A model generated the notes under the pieces. It worked only from the letters and a program-made list of their open reading frames with translations, did no database searches and had not been told where the DNA came from. From assembly GCF_032854445.1 (NCBI RefSeq), contig NC_088300.1:12681191-12745190 (forward strand): DNA of 64,000 nt, read 5' to 3'. Both the position numbers and the translations under genes were made by a program. This document shows positions 1 through 11,332 of this stretch, piece by piece (position 1 is the first letter of the stretch; every line of letters begins with the position of its first letter). This stretch comes from Liolophura sinensis (lineage: Eukaryota; Mollusca; Polyplacophora; Chitonida; Chitonidae).

Positions 1-250
1 TGTGTGTTATAGTTTCGTGTCATTTCTGCTGTAAGCTTTCAGCAAACTGTAATATATTTTAACATCTGGAGGTGTGGATAGCATCTTCACAAAATTATAC
101 TCTATCTGATCCAATCAGCAGCGGGTTAGCGCATCTGTTGACTTTGGAACTGGCATTTTGTGTCTGCCAGAGTGAATGATGTACAGGGTTAATCCTTGGC
201 AAATATTACCTGGTTATATATCCGTACTTTACACATTAGCAAACGATTTT

Positions 251-403
251 CTTTCTTTCTTTCTTTATTTATTTATTTGATTGGTGTTTTACGTTGTACT
301 CAAGAATATTTCACTCGTACGACGGCGGCCAGCATTATAGTGGGAGGAAACCGTGGGCATAGCTCGGGGAAACCCACGACCATCCACAGGTTGCTGGAAG
401 ACC
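251..403 (-). mobile_element. SINE-A copy, 5'-truncated, with target-site duplication
   Basis: The copy reads tail-first on the + strand: TTTATTTATTTATTT, then GATTGGTGTTTTACG, then the conserved core with ACGACGGCGGCCAGCATTAT. It is flanked by an 11-bp direct repeat CAAACGATTTT at 240-250 and 404-414, which is what a retrotransposed SINE leaves. The tRNA-like head is missing. Confidence 0.85.
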
Positions 404-512
404 CAAACGATTTTAATTCTGAATACACTTTCATAATAATGAAGGTCTTCTCCAATATTTTGAGCATCTGCACGATTACAAAAACTTATATTATCCTCGT
501 ATATGTGTTAAT

Positions 513-563
513 TTGATTTATTTATTTATTTAATTGGTGTTTAACGCTGTACTCAAGAATATT
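513..563 (-). mobile_element. SINE-A tail fragment
   Basis: Only the A-rich tail and the first 30 bp or so of the 3' region are present (TTTATTTATTTAATTGGTGT followed by GCTGTACTCAAGAATAT). It is too short to show a head or a target-site duplication. Confidence 0.7.
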
Positions 564-1928
564 GTTCATTTGAAAGTCTAGATGTATTTATGTGCCAAAT
601 TTCTAAATGACATATTCATACTCAGTATTCAGATGATTGTATAGTTCCAGTACTTGCACCACTCTATAACTATATGTTTGCTCACTGGAGTGAAATGCAT
701 CTTAGTTATACCGCTATACTTAACCTTGTTCAAATTTACTTATACCTAGCTGGCCGATACATTTCCAGTGATCATGTTATTCAGCTGTGTATGAAGTGTA
801 TCAAATTTTTGCAAAGGTAAATAGTCCTTCCTGCAAGCTAGGCATGAGTTCAATCTATGTGCAATCTTGTGCTTATTATTCCCATGTGGTTTTCATAATT
901 AAAGAGCAATTAAATTAGAAATAGATGTATTGTAAGAGCATTCATTGCACACCAAGCTTATGAAGGTATAGGGCTCAAACTGATGCATACATTGTGGTTT
1001 CTCCAGCTTCGGTTTGATCGATATGGTGTCTTCAGCTCCATCAATACAAATATATGGAATGTGAGTTTAACCTTTTGTTTAACACCACACAAGCGTATAA
1101 AAAAACGTAGCCCCCTATCTGCAGTGCACTTATCAAGTATTATACTGTGTAAACATAGGTTCCAAATATTCGACATACATATGGCTGCTGCATACAAATC
1201 CATCTATTTGTTTAATATTCATGAGCATATAAAGTTACTCATTTATACATCAATCCTTGGTTACTTTATAGAACACACGGATATATGCACGTGCATTTTG
1301 TAAACTTTCTTCAATCGTGGCTATGGAAGGTATGGTAATAAACTTATACCCGTTCGTGTTAAACTAAAACCAAACCCCATGACTCGTATTTATCCACCCA
1401 GTGCACAAATTTTAAACTGTCTGGAGCTAAACATTAAAATTGTAGATGTGATTGAATTTTCGGCTTAAGTTTTAATACGTGTGATAAATGCGAGAAATGA
1501 ACCCGTATTTATCAAAAAACTTAAGATTTAAGTCATAAGTAAATTGCAAGGGCGTAAAACATCAAACTCAAAACAGGAAAGAACTCAAATTTTGATTGGC
1601 CTATTGTTCTGCAGTAAAGAATCAGTATACAAAATTTGAAGTTCCTGGAATATAACATTTTAATTATAGCTGTGTTTGAATTTTTGACTTATGTCTAAAG
1701 ACGTTTGATAATATGGCCCGTGGATCATAAAGCCACGGTGGACTTAAACCAGGCTTAGCCTTGCATAATTTCTGTACTTGGATATGAACGCTAGTTTTTC
1801 TTTTTTTTTCTTTTTATCAAACTCTTAATACCGGCGGTATAATGAAAAAAACTAAAATTCGGATTAACTTGATTAACTGTTTTGGAGTTAAAACTACGGC
1901 AGAGAAAGTTTCTTAACATAATGACCTG
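564..1928. other. Intergenic stretch with nothing recognised
   Basis: AT-rich DNA. The open frames here are short, overlap on both strands and show no domain or splice pattern. No repeat was recognised. Confidence 0.5.
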
Positions 1929-2586
1929 CAGTCTGAGCTTCATCATTCTGGAGTTCGACCTTCATGATCCTAGAGCCTGAGTTTCATGATCCGGGGTGTT
2001 AGCTTCACTATCCCGTAGCCATAGCTTCATGATCTCGTAGTCTGACCTTCATGACCCTGGAGTCTGAGTTTGATGATCCCGAGGTATTAGTTTCATAATC
2101 TCGTAATGTTAGTTTCATGATCCCGGAGTCTGAGTTTCATGATCCTAGGGTATTTATGATCCCCTAGTCTAGGGCATATGATCCTGTTGTCACAGCTTCA
2201 TGAGCCCGAGAATTTGTCTTCAAAGTTCCGTAGCCTTAGCTTCATGAACGCGTAGTCTTAACATCACGATCCCGTGATCTTAGTTTCATGATCCCAGTAT
2301 ATTAGCTTCAAGATTCCATAATCTTAGCTTTATGATCCATGGTCTTGGCTTCGTGACCCCAAGGTTTTAGCTTCTTCATTCCATAATCTTAGCTTCACGA
2401 TCTCGTAGTCTCAGCTTCATGTTTCCGGGGCTTAAGCTTCATGATCCATTAGTCTCAACTTCATGATCCCTTAGTCTTAGCGTCATGATCCTGGAACCTT
2501 AGCTTCATGATCCTGGGACCTTAGCTTTTTGATACCGGAACATTAGGTTCATGATCTCATAGTATTAGCTTCAAGATTCCGGTGGC
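1929..2586. repeat. Degenerate 21-23-bp tandem array (TTCATGATCC)
   Basis: About 30 imperfect units built on TTAGCTTCATGATCCCGTAG and its variants run head-to-tail (for example around 1983, 2025, 2110, 2290 and 2470). Units differ by substitutions and small indels, so the array is old. No long frame stays open through it. Confidence 0.85.
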
Positions 2587-2936
2587 ATTAAATTATTTCT
2601 TACAGATGGATATCTTATATAGTTTATGTTCGCATTCAAAGAATAATAACACTTGATTAAGTCTTAAAGATAAACTATGATGTAGAACAATATAGGCCTA
2701 CATAATTGTTTAATAAAAAGTCATATCATTAATAACTTTTGATAGATTGTGCCGTAAGCACATCATTTTTGGTAAATATTTTATATATGTGATAAACAGT
2801 TCAAGTTGTTTAACTCCAGTGAGTTGTAATGACAAAAATCTAAATCATATTTTCGAGGGCAGATCTGTTGGACAGAGCAGTGAGCGGCATGATGTGCCAT
2901 TAGGAAGTGACATTACTTCCAAAGTGCCATACTTTA
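2587..2936. other. Intergenic stretch with nothing recognised
   Basis: AT-rich spacer between the 21-23-bp array and a SINE-A copy. No gene, RNA or repeat is supported. Confidence 0.5.
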
Positions 2937-3145
2937 AATTTATTCATTTATTTGACTGGAGATTTACGCCGTATTAAAACATATTTCACTTATACGATGG
3001 CGGCCAGCATTATGGTGGGAGGAAACCGGGCAGAGTCCGGGGGAAACCCACGGCTATCCGCACGTTTCTGTTAAACCATCCTACAAACGATTGGAGAGAA
3101 AGCCAGCGTAAGTTGGACTTGAACTCACAGTACTTTTATAGTGTG
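2937..3145 (-). mobile_element. SINE-A copy, variant subfamily
   Basis: It has the tail, the TACGATGGCGGCCAGCATTA core, the GGGCAGAGTCCGGGGG hairpin region, then GGCTATCCGCACGTTTCTGT, and then GGACTTGAACTCACAG, which is the complement of the B-box region. The CCGCACGTTTCT block is shared with the copy at 60765 but not with the others, so the two form a subfamily. Confidence 0.85.
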
Positions 3146-3232
3146 ATTAAGCCGGACCATTATTTTCAGAGTGCCAGCTAGCAGTCTCATTACTTTCGGA
3201 ATGGTATAGGCAGTGTTATTACTGTTAAAGTG

Positions 3233-3341
3233 CAATTATGCAATGCCATCACATCAGTTATGCAGTGCAATGACATCAATTATGCAATGCCATCACATCA
3301 GTTATGCAGTGCAATGACATCAATTATGCAGTGTCATCACT
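3233..3341. repeat. 44-bp tandem repeat (two 22-bp halves)
   Basis: Units start at 3233, 3277 and 3321 (44-bp period). Each is made of two related 22-mers, CAATTATGCAATGCCATCAC and CAGTTATGCAGTGCAATGAC plus AT. The third copy is partial. Confidence 0.9.
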
Positions 3342-6300
3342 TTCACAGCATCCAACTTTCTTGTAAACCTATCCTTCGACCGGTTTACAAGCTGTTGCAA
3401 AAATATGTTTTGTCACCAAGGTGTGCCCATAGTAGCATGTTTTGAAATATTAATATCAAAGCGAACTGCAAAGGGTTTTATTTTAAACGTTAAGCTTCGT
3501 TCATAGGGTGCGAATTGTCACATGCCTAGTTACATGACGCAAATTGGACATGTTATCGGTTCCATTCGATTTGTAGCTTTTGACTAAAATCGCAATAATT
3601 GTTCACACTTTGCAATTTGGTTTTGTGTGCTACATGTTGGTGCTACCAATCGCATTGTGCGAACGGAACGTTGTCATTTTGATGGATGCTACATAATGGT
3701 TCTACAACCTCGCTTCTAAAGCCGTATTAATAGTGCACTTACTGTTCCGTATATTCATATGATACTGTTACGTGTAAAAGTTTAATAGCGTTGCTTTTCA
3801 GGCGGGAGAAAGCAAGTGCAATTCAGTGTTGATACCACAGGGAGTTTGGTCTACTTATTGCTTGTCAACACCTCGACTCCCGCAGCTGTTCTTAAGGAAA
3901 GATCCGATATCAAAGTGGCTTTGATATAATGACATATGCGGCCAACAGTCCTACACTGTCTCAAGAAATCTGAAGCAATGTGAAATACCAAGCTTGAACC
4001 ACCAATAAAAATACGTGACACTAACCCAAGTGTTGGACGAATTGGGACACCTGCAGGAGTCGTGCAAAATCTCCGACACATCAGGGCCACACCCCTGATC
4101 TTCCGGTATCGGTGCCATTAAGAGGCCATAACTTCGTTGCCCAGCTTGGGTCTTTCTTCTTTTCAGTCGAAGAACGCGAATACACAGTAATGAAACAAGT
4201 GTGTTTTGACAGAGTACGTAAAAGTCTTCACAAGCATCTTACTTTGTAACTTTAGAACAGAGAAATTTATCTGCGGTTTGGTGCATTGAGTGACTAGGCC
4301 ATTCCTCAACACACAAACTTTTATTAAAATCAGTCAATTAGTAAATAAAATCCCAAAATACTTGCATGTCGGAAGGACTTCAGACTTTTGTGGTAAAAAG
4401 GCAGCATTGGTCAATATTTTAATGATTTTTAATCACATTCCTTGGAGCAAAAATGGATCTGCAGGTAATATTTGAAAATGGATTTTAGCAATCTGTTGAC
4501 GCTCACAGCGTTGCTCTAAGTCAACACGTCTATTCAAGGGACTTACAGTTTCTGCACTTGAAGAACTCTTTTTGTACTTTATTGTCTTTATCTTGATGGC
4601 TTATGACTTAGTATCCGTGGTAATAGAGAGAATTGTCTCCCCTGCTTGCCAAACCGCCAACCAACTAGCCCAGATTGCCGCGCCGGATCGGGTGTTGTTT
4701 TATTGCGAGGAACATATGCCGAAGACACCCGATACCGTTGCAGACTGTTTCTGCTTATGACTGTTAGTGCATGGGCCGGGACCCAAACCTACCGCTATTT
4801 CACACCAGTTGTAAATGTTTACGGCGCTCCAATAAAAAAGCCAGGCCGGTGAGGGTTCCTCGGCTGCTGACGATAAGCTCAGTTAGGGCGTACCCCGACC
4901 ATGCGTGTTATTAACGCTGGGCCAGGGAGTAGTTTTGACAACCTCAAATTGGATTCTAAAAGCTGCCTTTACTTTTTGCCTCGGCACAGAGGAAGAGAAG
5001 CTAAGTCTTACGCATAAAGTTGAAAGCTTTCCAGATAATAAAGTTATTTATTTTCCATCCCCAAGATTCAAAACGATTTTGGTGATGTGGAAGATTGTTG
5101 TATAACGGTACATGAGGATAACTCCAACGAGCAACAAACCAGCTGTGTACATAGACTGTTATGAAAACATTGCCCGTTTCTTTAATTAGTGCGCCTACAC
5201 GTTAGAGGCTTTGGAATGCCAAAAACTGTGCAGTGCCATTAGCTGATACTCTTTTTGCTCGCTTTCCAAGCGGAAAACTTCTTTGCATTCGCAAGTGTAT
5301 GCCTTCTACACCAAGTATATCATAATCCGAATTTAAGTTCACTTGTGTAGTATGACTCACTTATAATTAAAACGTTTCTTACATTGACCGATAGGCCAAT
5401 GTAACCTATACAAAGCGCTCATAAATTGTACGAACTTTACTCCGGCCCTACTTTTCCTATAGGCCTCAGTATATATGAAGGTTTTGGGCTTTTTCTTATG
5501 TTATAAACTGGCAATTTTAGTAGTCTCGAAGGTAAGGTTTCACATGCTGTTAATCGTGTCAACTGACGTTTGTTGATTCTGCTATCTTAGACTCCTTACA
5601 TCCATCAGTCCGAGGCAAACTTTAGCAGTCAGAACAGCTGGGCACGTACGCCCTGTGAGCAGGAGCCCCAGTACATACACTCCATCCACACATGCGCACA
5701 TGCGCGCCCGGAGGGGGCCTCTCCACACTAGCAGCTCTCCCAGACTCCCTTTGCTGATGAAGATAGCAGCCTTTGTAAAAGCGGAAATAGAAGTAGTCAC
5801 AGTAAAAGCAGTTTCAGCCACCATCTTTGCAAGGCGGACGAAAGTACTTGGTTCTGTCGTTATCTAGTGAGATTGGGTTGATCGTCTTCAGAGCCAGTTT
5901 ACCCTCTCACCTTCATGAAGTTCATCCCACAAGAAGATACCGTAACGAAACCATCTATCCAAAGTTAAGCGGCAACACGTAGTTCGCGGATGTCTCAGTG
6001 AATCTGCCCCACAACACGGGGTAACTAACACAGGAAGGGCCTGAGAGCCGGGTGGATACCCTCTCACAGGGAGACGTCAGAAGGTCCTGTGTAAGTAAGA
6101 TTCATCTATCCACACTTCATGGCGGGCCACCTATAACTCCGCATGCTTCGTAGAACTGTGCAGCGGTAGAATTATATGTAAACTGACGACCTTACTTTGA
6201 GCAGACAAGTCGTAAGATTTCCCAGTATCATCACACAGGGCAGTTTTATAATATTTCGCCAATATTAGTTTTTTAGTATTTTCTAAATTTAACTTTCTTG

Positions 6301-6982
6301 GACCCCTTTAGACCTCGGTAAATTCCACCGAAAGTTACCTAACGAGAGTTTTTAACACACTGAACTACAGAGGCCAACACATTTGCTGTCACTCCTTGTC
6401 ATTAAATTTCACCTTAGCATCACCGTGGATTTTCGATTTTACTTACACCACCAATTTCGTCCATTTGTGTACCTTTCGTATGTGTATTTACATGTTACCC
6501 GCGAAAAGTCAGGTCGTCTCTTTTTAACCAGATATAAGCTAGAATGGCATGTTTAATAATTGCATACACCTGTAACTCCTCTTCTTTCCCCATGTGTTTG
6601 TGCTTCACGTCTGTTAAACATTACAAACGATGTACACTGTGACTGAAACGAAAGTGGCGGGAACATAATCATTTCTGCGTTAATTACACACCAACAGAGA
6701 GCGATCGATTTTATGCGGTCACTGGATCTGTCTTTGGTTTATATTTTGGCTTCTGTGTCTTGTATCTAGGTTTACTGATCTTTACATGAACCGTCATAAC
6801 TGCATTTGGCTTACACAATGGCCTATCATATCATTACAGGTATGGAACTCCGTATGTATACTGCTGACCTAATACTACCATTCAGTATCTTTAAGTTAAA
6901 ATCAAACAGGTGTACTAAACGTATGATTCGCAGCTGGCGATTTGGGAAACAAGTGTGAACGAAACTACTGGTGAAATCAAAC
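3342..6982. other. Intergenic stretch, no gene supported
   Basis: No coding exon could be supported. A GC-richer patch at 5580-5870 holds an NRF1-like CATGCGCACATGCGCGCC and short frames on both strands, but no known protein. The segment at 3490-3690 has weak inverted similarity (GTGCGAATTG versus CATTGTGCGAACG) that could be an old DNA-transposon remnant. Confidence 0.4.
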
Positions 6983-7250
6983 CGTTTTCAAAACGTGTAC
7001 AACTACACACGTATTTATTCAGGATTTGGTTTGTGTACGCCAATCTATCCCTGGAATAAGAGCGCTTTTCAAAACGTGTACAATTAAACACGTATTTACC
7101 CCGGCTTGATTTGTGTATGCCAAACTATTCTTGAAATAAGAGCAGTTTCAAAACGTGTAGAACTACATGTACACACGTGTTTATCCAGGATTGGTTGGGT
7201 ATAGCAAAATACCCGTGAAATAAGAACATTGTTCCAAAAAGTGGACCTTC
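6983..7250. repeat. Tandem repeat of about 80 bp, three and a bit copies
   Basis: The landmark TTTCAAAACGTGTA recurs at about 6987, 7068 and 7147 (periods 81 and 79 bp). Each time it is followed by CACACGTATTTA-like sequence, a GGATTTGGTTTGTGTA-like block and GAAATAAGAGC. A decayed fourth copy begins near 7236. Confidence 0.8.
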
Positions 7251-9177
7251 ATATATAGTTAGTTATACATAACTGCATTTGGCTTGTGAAAATAGAAAAG
7301 AAATCTCTGTAAGACTATTAACCATAATCAAAAAGACCGCACCAAACAGTGATCATGAACACAGTGTATTTTTATCGTTTGTATTACGTAAAGGGAAATG
7401 GATATAATGTTTGATTAATCATGAGTGTTAATCATATTACGAGCACGATCACTTAAAATGGTTGTGGAAATTACATCAGAATTTTGTGAAATTATTGAAC
7501 ATATAGACAAAACAAACATTAGTTAATTGGCCACCGAATAGTTTTTAAACCACTCTTTCGCACACGAGAAAACGTGAGCTTCAGAAGTTCCCAGCAGATG
7601 TTCGCACACTTGGCATCTGGCTTTGGGATTCGATCATAAACACATTATTTATGGGTGGGACTGATGTTAATTCTGGAAGCATGACCGGTCTGTAAATGCA
7701 TTGGACCAGAGCAGCTCATCAAGATTACTTATAATGTGGAAGACCCCTCATTAAATGAAAACAGTTATCCGAATCCATATAGTTAATTGCAACTAAAAAG
7801 AAAGCATTAATTTTAATGATGGACCGATTTATTTGTGTCATGAAGTCATAGAGTAAACTTCAAAATTATTATAATTATAATCATAATTCATATAAACTCG
7901 TAAAAAAATCTGCCCATTGTCCGTCATGGAAGGTCATGCAGTCCATCATTTACGTATACATATGTATATTTGTACATATCGTAGATGGAAGAAAGCACAA
8001 AGCTACAGTGTGCATATCCTAGAACAAAGTGTAGGCAGTTTGGGGTTTTATAGGTTGTTTCACCCATATATCACTTGATAAACTATTTTATTGGTGAAGC
8101 TCGATAAGTTCCTATTGAAACACAGGGTCTTGCTCTGTGTAGTTGATTTGTGCAAAAGTATCAAAAATGTAGCACCCCGACCAGTCTATATGTTGGTTGC
8201 ATATCTAGATCAAATGTACGATAAATCTTTGCAACCCGGGAGTTGTAAATTTTGCCAGTTGAAACGTCTACATTGTTTCGTAACAAAAGGGAACAAACCC
8301 AATGGAAAAAGTGGTGCAAAAATTATTGCGAAAACTTGTTGATTAGTGTTTGAATTTAATGTATATAAGTGGAGCAAAACGTGCCCCTGGCATCTTTTGG
8401 AGTATGGCTGCTATGCCAGCAACACAATCGCATTGAGCCTATTGTATTGCTCTGTGTATGTGGGGGCTGGCTGTTCTGTGTGATCGCATTGCCTTCCGTG
8501 CTACGTGGGGAAACACTTGACACCAACACTAAGAAGATTTGAATTGGAACAACTATAGAGGTTACAGCAATTTTCCAGTCCTCTAAATCACAATCCTTTA
8601 AGTTTGTTTTCTTTCTTGTTGATTAACCAAAACCATTTATCAATCACCTATGGCCGAATGAATTGGAATTCATATAGTGGACCAGTCTATTTTTCAAACC
8701 ACTAACCTTTTAACAACTAAATTCAGTAAAATGGAAAGTGTTAAGAGATTTGTTTGGCTGGATTATAGTAATTTCTGTAGCTAACAAACAATTTGAAGTA
8801 AGTGATGAGTCGATATGAGTGCTAAAAATATCTTAAAGTGTTTTATCCATCATATTATATTTAAAATACTCTGCTGGAATTTGTGTAAATGTATTGAAAA
8901 GGTTTATGGAGAATTAAGACAAATAGCTGCAGTATAGAACAGAATAATTATGCATGTGTTTTCAGAAATCCTAGTCGTGACAAAGATTGATATCAGCATG
9001 CGTTTTCCATTTGATATCATTTAACAGTGCTTTACTTTGTACGTGCATTTTTACTTTGTTATCGCATGTCAAAATCAGAGCAAGAATTATTTAAAAAAAA
9101 CATGTCACCTGTATGACGATGGTATTAGATGTATGTTCACAGTTGGAGGAAGCTCACTACTAAAGGAACCACAATGG
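7251..9177. other. Intergenic stretch with nothing recognised
   Basis: AT-rich. The longest frame (8091-8342, +) encodes 83 residues with no recognisable family, no splice context and ordinary non-coding composition. Confidence 0.45.
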
Positions 9178-9274
9178 CATGTACACGTGCTTACTGCCGA
9201 ACATGTACACGTGCTTACTGCCGAACATATACATGTGCTTACCTGCCGAACATGTGCACGTGCTTACTGCCGAA
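9178..9274. repeat. 24-bp tandem repeat carrying CACGTG E-boxes
   Basis: Four head-to-tail units (9178, 9202, 9226, 9251) of CATGTACACGTGCTTACTGC plus CGAA. Units 1, 2 and 4 contain the palindrome CACGTG; unit 3 has CATGTG and one inserted base. The array lies about 8.3 kb upstream of Six1/2. Whether it is regulatory is unknown. Confidence 0.9.
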
Positions 9275-11200
9275 CGTACATTCTCCAGCTCAGTTATTTC
9301 ATTTTGTCTAAGGGACAAGCGACAAACTTTTCCCGCCTACAGGAGCTGTGGCGAAAGCTGTCTGGGTCTGCTGTTCATTCCAACCGTTGTAATGACGTTC
9401 TGCGAGGCGATCCGGTTTTGTAGTACTCGTGCATTGCAGGAGAAGAATGGTCATTCCAGCTTGGAACAGAGTCTACAGTGCGCGGGAAAACATACCTCAG
9501 TGACAAAGGGCTTTTGATCTACAACTGATCACTGAGCGCTCGTCCTTGGCGCTGCTTTAAACTTGTACCTAAAAAGTTTCCTTTGTATAGATAGCAGGCT
9601 GCTTATATGTATTTTAAGCTTATTTTAGCAGATGACTTTAAAAATTATGGTATGAACAGTGTCCCAGACGCAGTCTCTGTTTCGTCTTTGGCTGTGGCCT
9701 AAGAGATGTTGTAAAGCTAATTGTGCGGGTAGGCCAAGACGTGATTAACCCGATGTCTTTGTCTCCACATCAAGCACGCTTGTCGCACTTAAGATATGAC
9801 AAGACCACTTAATGTATTCTGACACGCTAGATGAGAGACAATACGCACCCCGCGCCTGATTGCTGGGGTCTAACTCCAAATAGGCACCCGGGGTTTCTCC
9901 CGCATGTTTAATCGCCGGTGTTTTGCCATGGGACGAGCCAATAACGATAACTCTTCCCCATCCAGCATGTGTAACGAGAATGAGGGATATCAGGCCGTAT
10001 TGATTTGTCTTTGTGTTTGCCATTTGAACCGCAGGCGGACAGAATACCGAAGAATGCTTTAAGTGACAGGAAAGCGTTAGTTCTTGGCCAGCAGATTCCA
10101 CCCAGCGTTTCCTGGTCCTCCGGATTCTATAATCATCTTGAACTGTATGATAGACGATTAGGCACGATTATCCTAACGTCTGACTTCGGTCTACGACATG
10201 AATAGAATTCGTGGTGTGCATATAATCTGAAATAGGCCTATTTATAATGCAAATTTTCGGGACAGGTAAACGTCAATAAAAATGAACTACCCCTTATGCC
10301 CATTGGTATATTTATTAAAGAGGTTGACAATTGCAACATTTAGGTGAGTGTTATTACACACCTTCTAATATTATATATTTATGTTTTTAATTTTGAGAAA
10401 CCGCTTGTCAAATCGTATCTACCACTTCTCATTTTAAAAAGACAATGCAGTTCTGCAGTTTATCGTGTGTTATCATGTGAAAATAATTGAGCCCGTATTT
10501 TTTCAAAAATTCTCATCTCTAACGTCACGTGTTGATTAACGTTTATATAGAATCGCAATATAACCAAGGTAGACACAAATTTCAAGTTAGGTTTCAAAAC
10601 GGATTTAGTTTTGGTGGTTTGGTGTACATCCCTGCCTGTTAAGATTTCATTTTCATTTTCCGTCCTAAAGCTACAATTTTGTGTCCCATAAAAAGAGAGT
10701 ATGTATCAAACCGGTATAATTTCTGGGTGGGTATAAAAAAAACTATCGTGATTGTTCGTATGTCTGTCATTTGAATGTCACTTCGATGCATACAGCTTTT
10801 CAATCAAAATACCACTCTTGGGTAAATAAAGTGTGTCCTTTTGATATAAACGTATCTGTATTTGTTAAAGTTGAAAGTGCACTCCCAGGTTCACAGCATG
10901 TTACCAGTTCAATAATGGAATGTGTATTTTTATCGATAGAAATGCCTTCTGTGTGGGTGACAAGCAAATATACGTTGGAGAGTTTTGTTTCCGTGACAAA
11001 CAGCTTCCTGTCTCAATTTTAAGCGGTGTTTCATGTTGGTGAGGTTTTCATCTAGGGAAGATATTGTTTATAAATGTTCACCTTCTAAGAACTTAAGCCA
11101 GAGTATCGGGCACAATGGTTGCGATAAAGGAAACATTCTGTCATCACTGAATGAATGATTATGGTATAACACCACCTCGGCAAGAATGCAGCCATGTCGT
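9275..11200. other. Intergenic stretch with nothing recognised
   Basis: A 118-codon frame on the minus strand (9745-10101) is the longest, but it matches no family I know and has no splice or promoter support. A slightly GC-richer patch (9720-10200) could be conserved non-coding DNA; the sequence alone cannot show this. Confidence 0.4.
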
Positions 11201-11332
11201 GAAGATTGTCATCATGGCCTTGTGGCGATTGTCGTCATGTCATCGTGACGATTGTCATCATGGCATTGTGACGATTGTCATCATAGCATCCTGACGATTG
11301 TCATCATGGCATCGTGACGGTTGTCATGGCAC
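11201..11332. repeat. 23-bp tandem repeat
   Basis: The block GATTGTCATCATGGCAT with CGTGAC recurs exactly every 23 bp at 11204, 11227, 11250, 11273, 11296 and 11319, with a few substitutions. It ends in a shortened unit. Confidence 0.92.

Noticed and set aside
3490-3690. Possible DNA-transposon remnant with GTGCGAATTG-like inverted ends
   Set aside because: The inverted similarity is short and gapped, and no target duplication could be defined.
5582-5870. Frames on both strands around an NRF1-like GC-rich patch
   Set aside because: An 80-codon minus frame with a reasonable ATG exists, but it matches no family and an equally long frame lies opposite; not enough for a gene call.
9745-10101. 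118-codon minus-strand frame
   Set aside because: No known domain, no splice signals and no promoter; length alone is within chance for this GC-richer patch.
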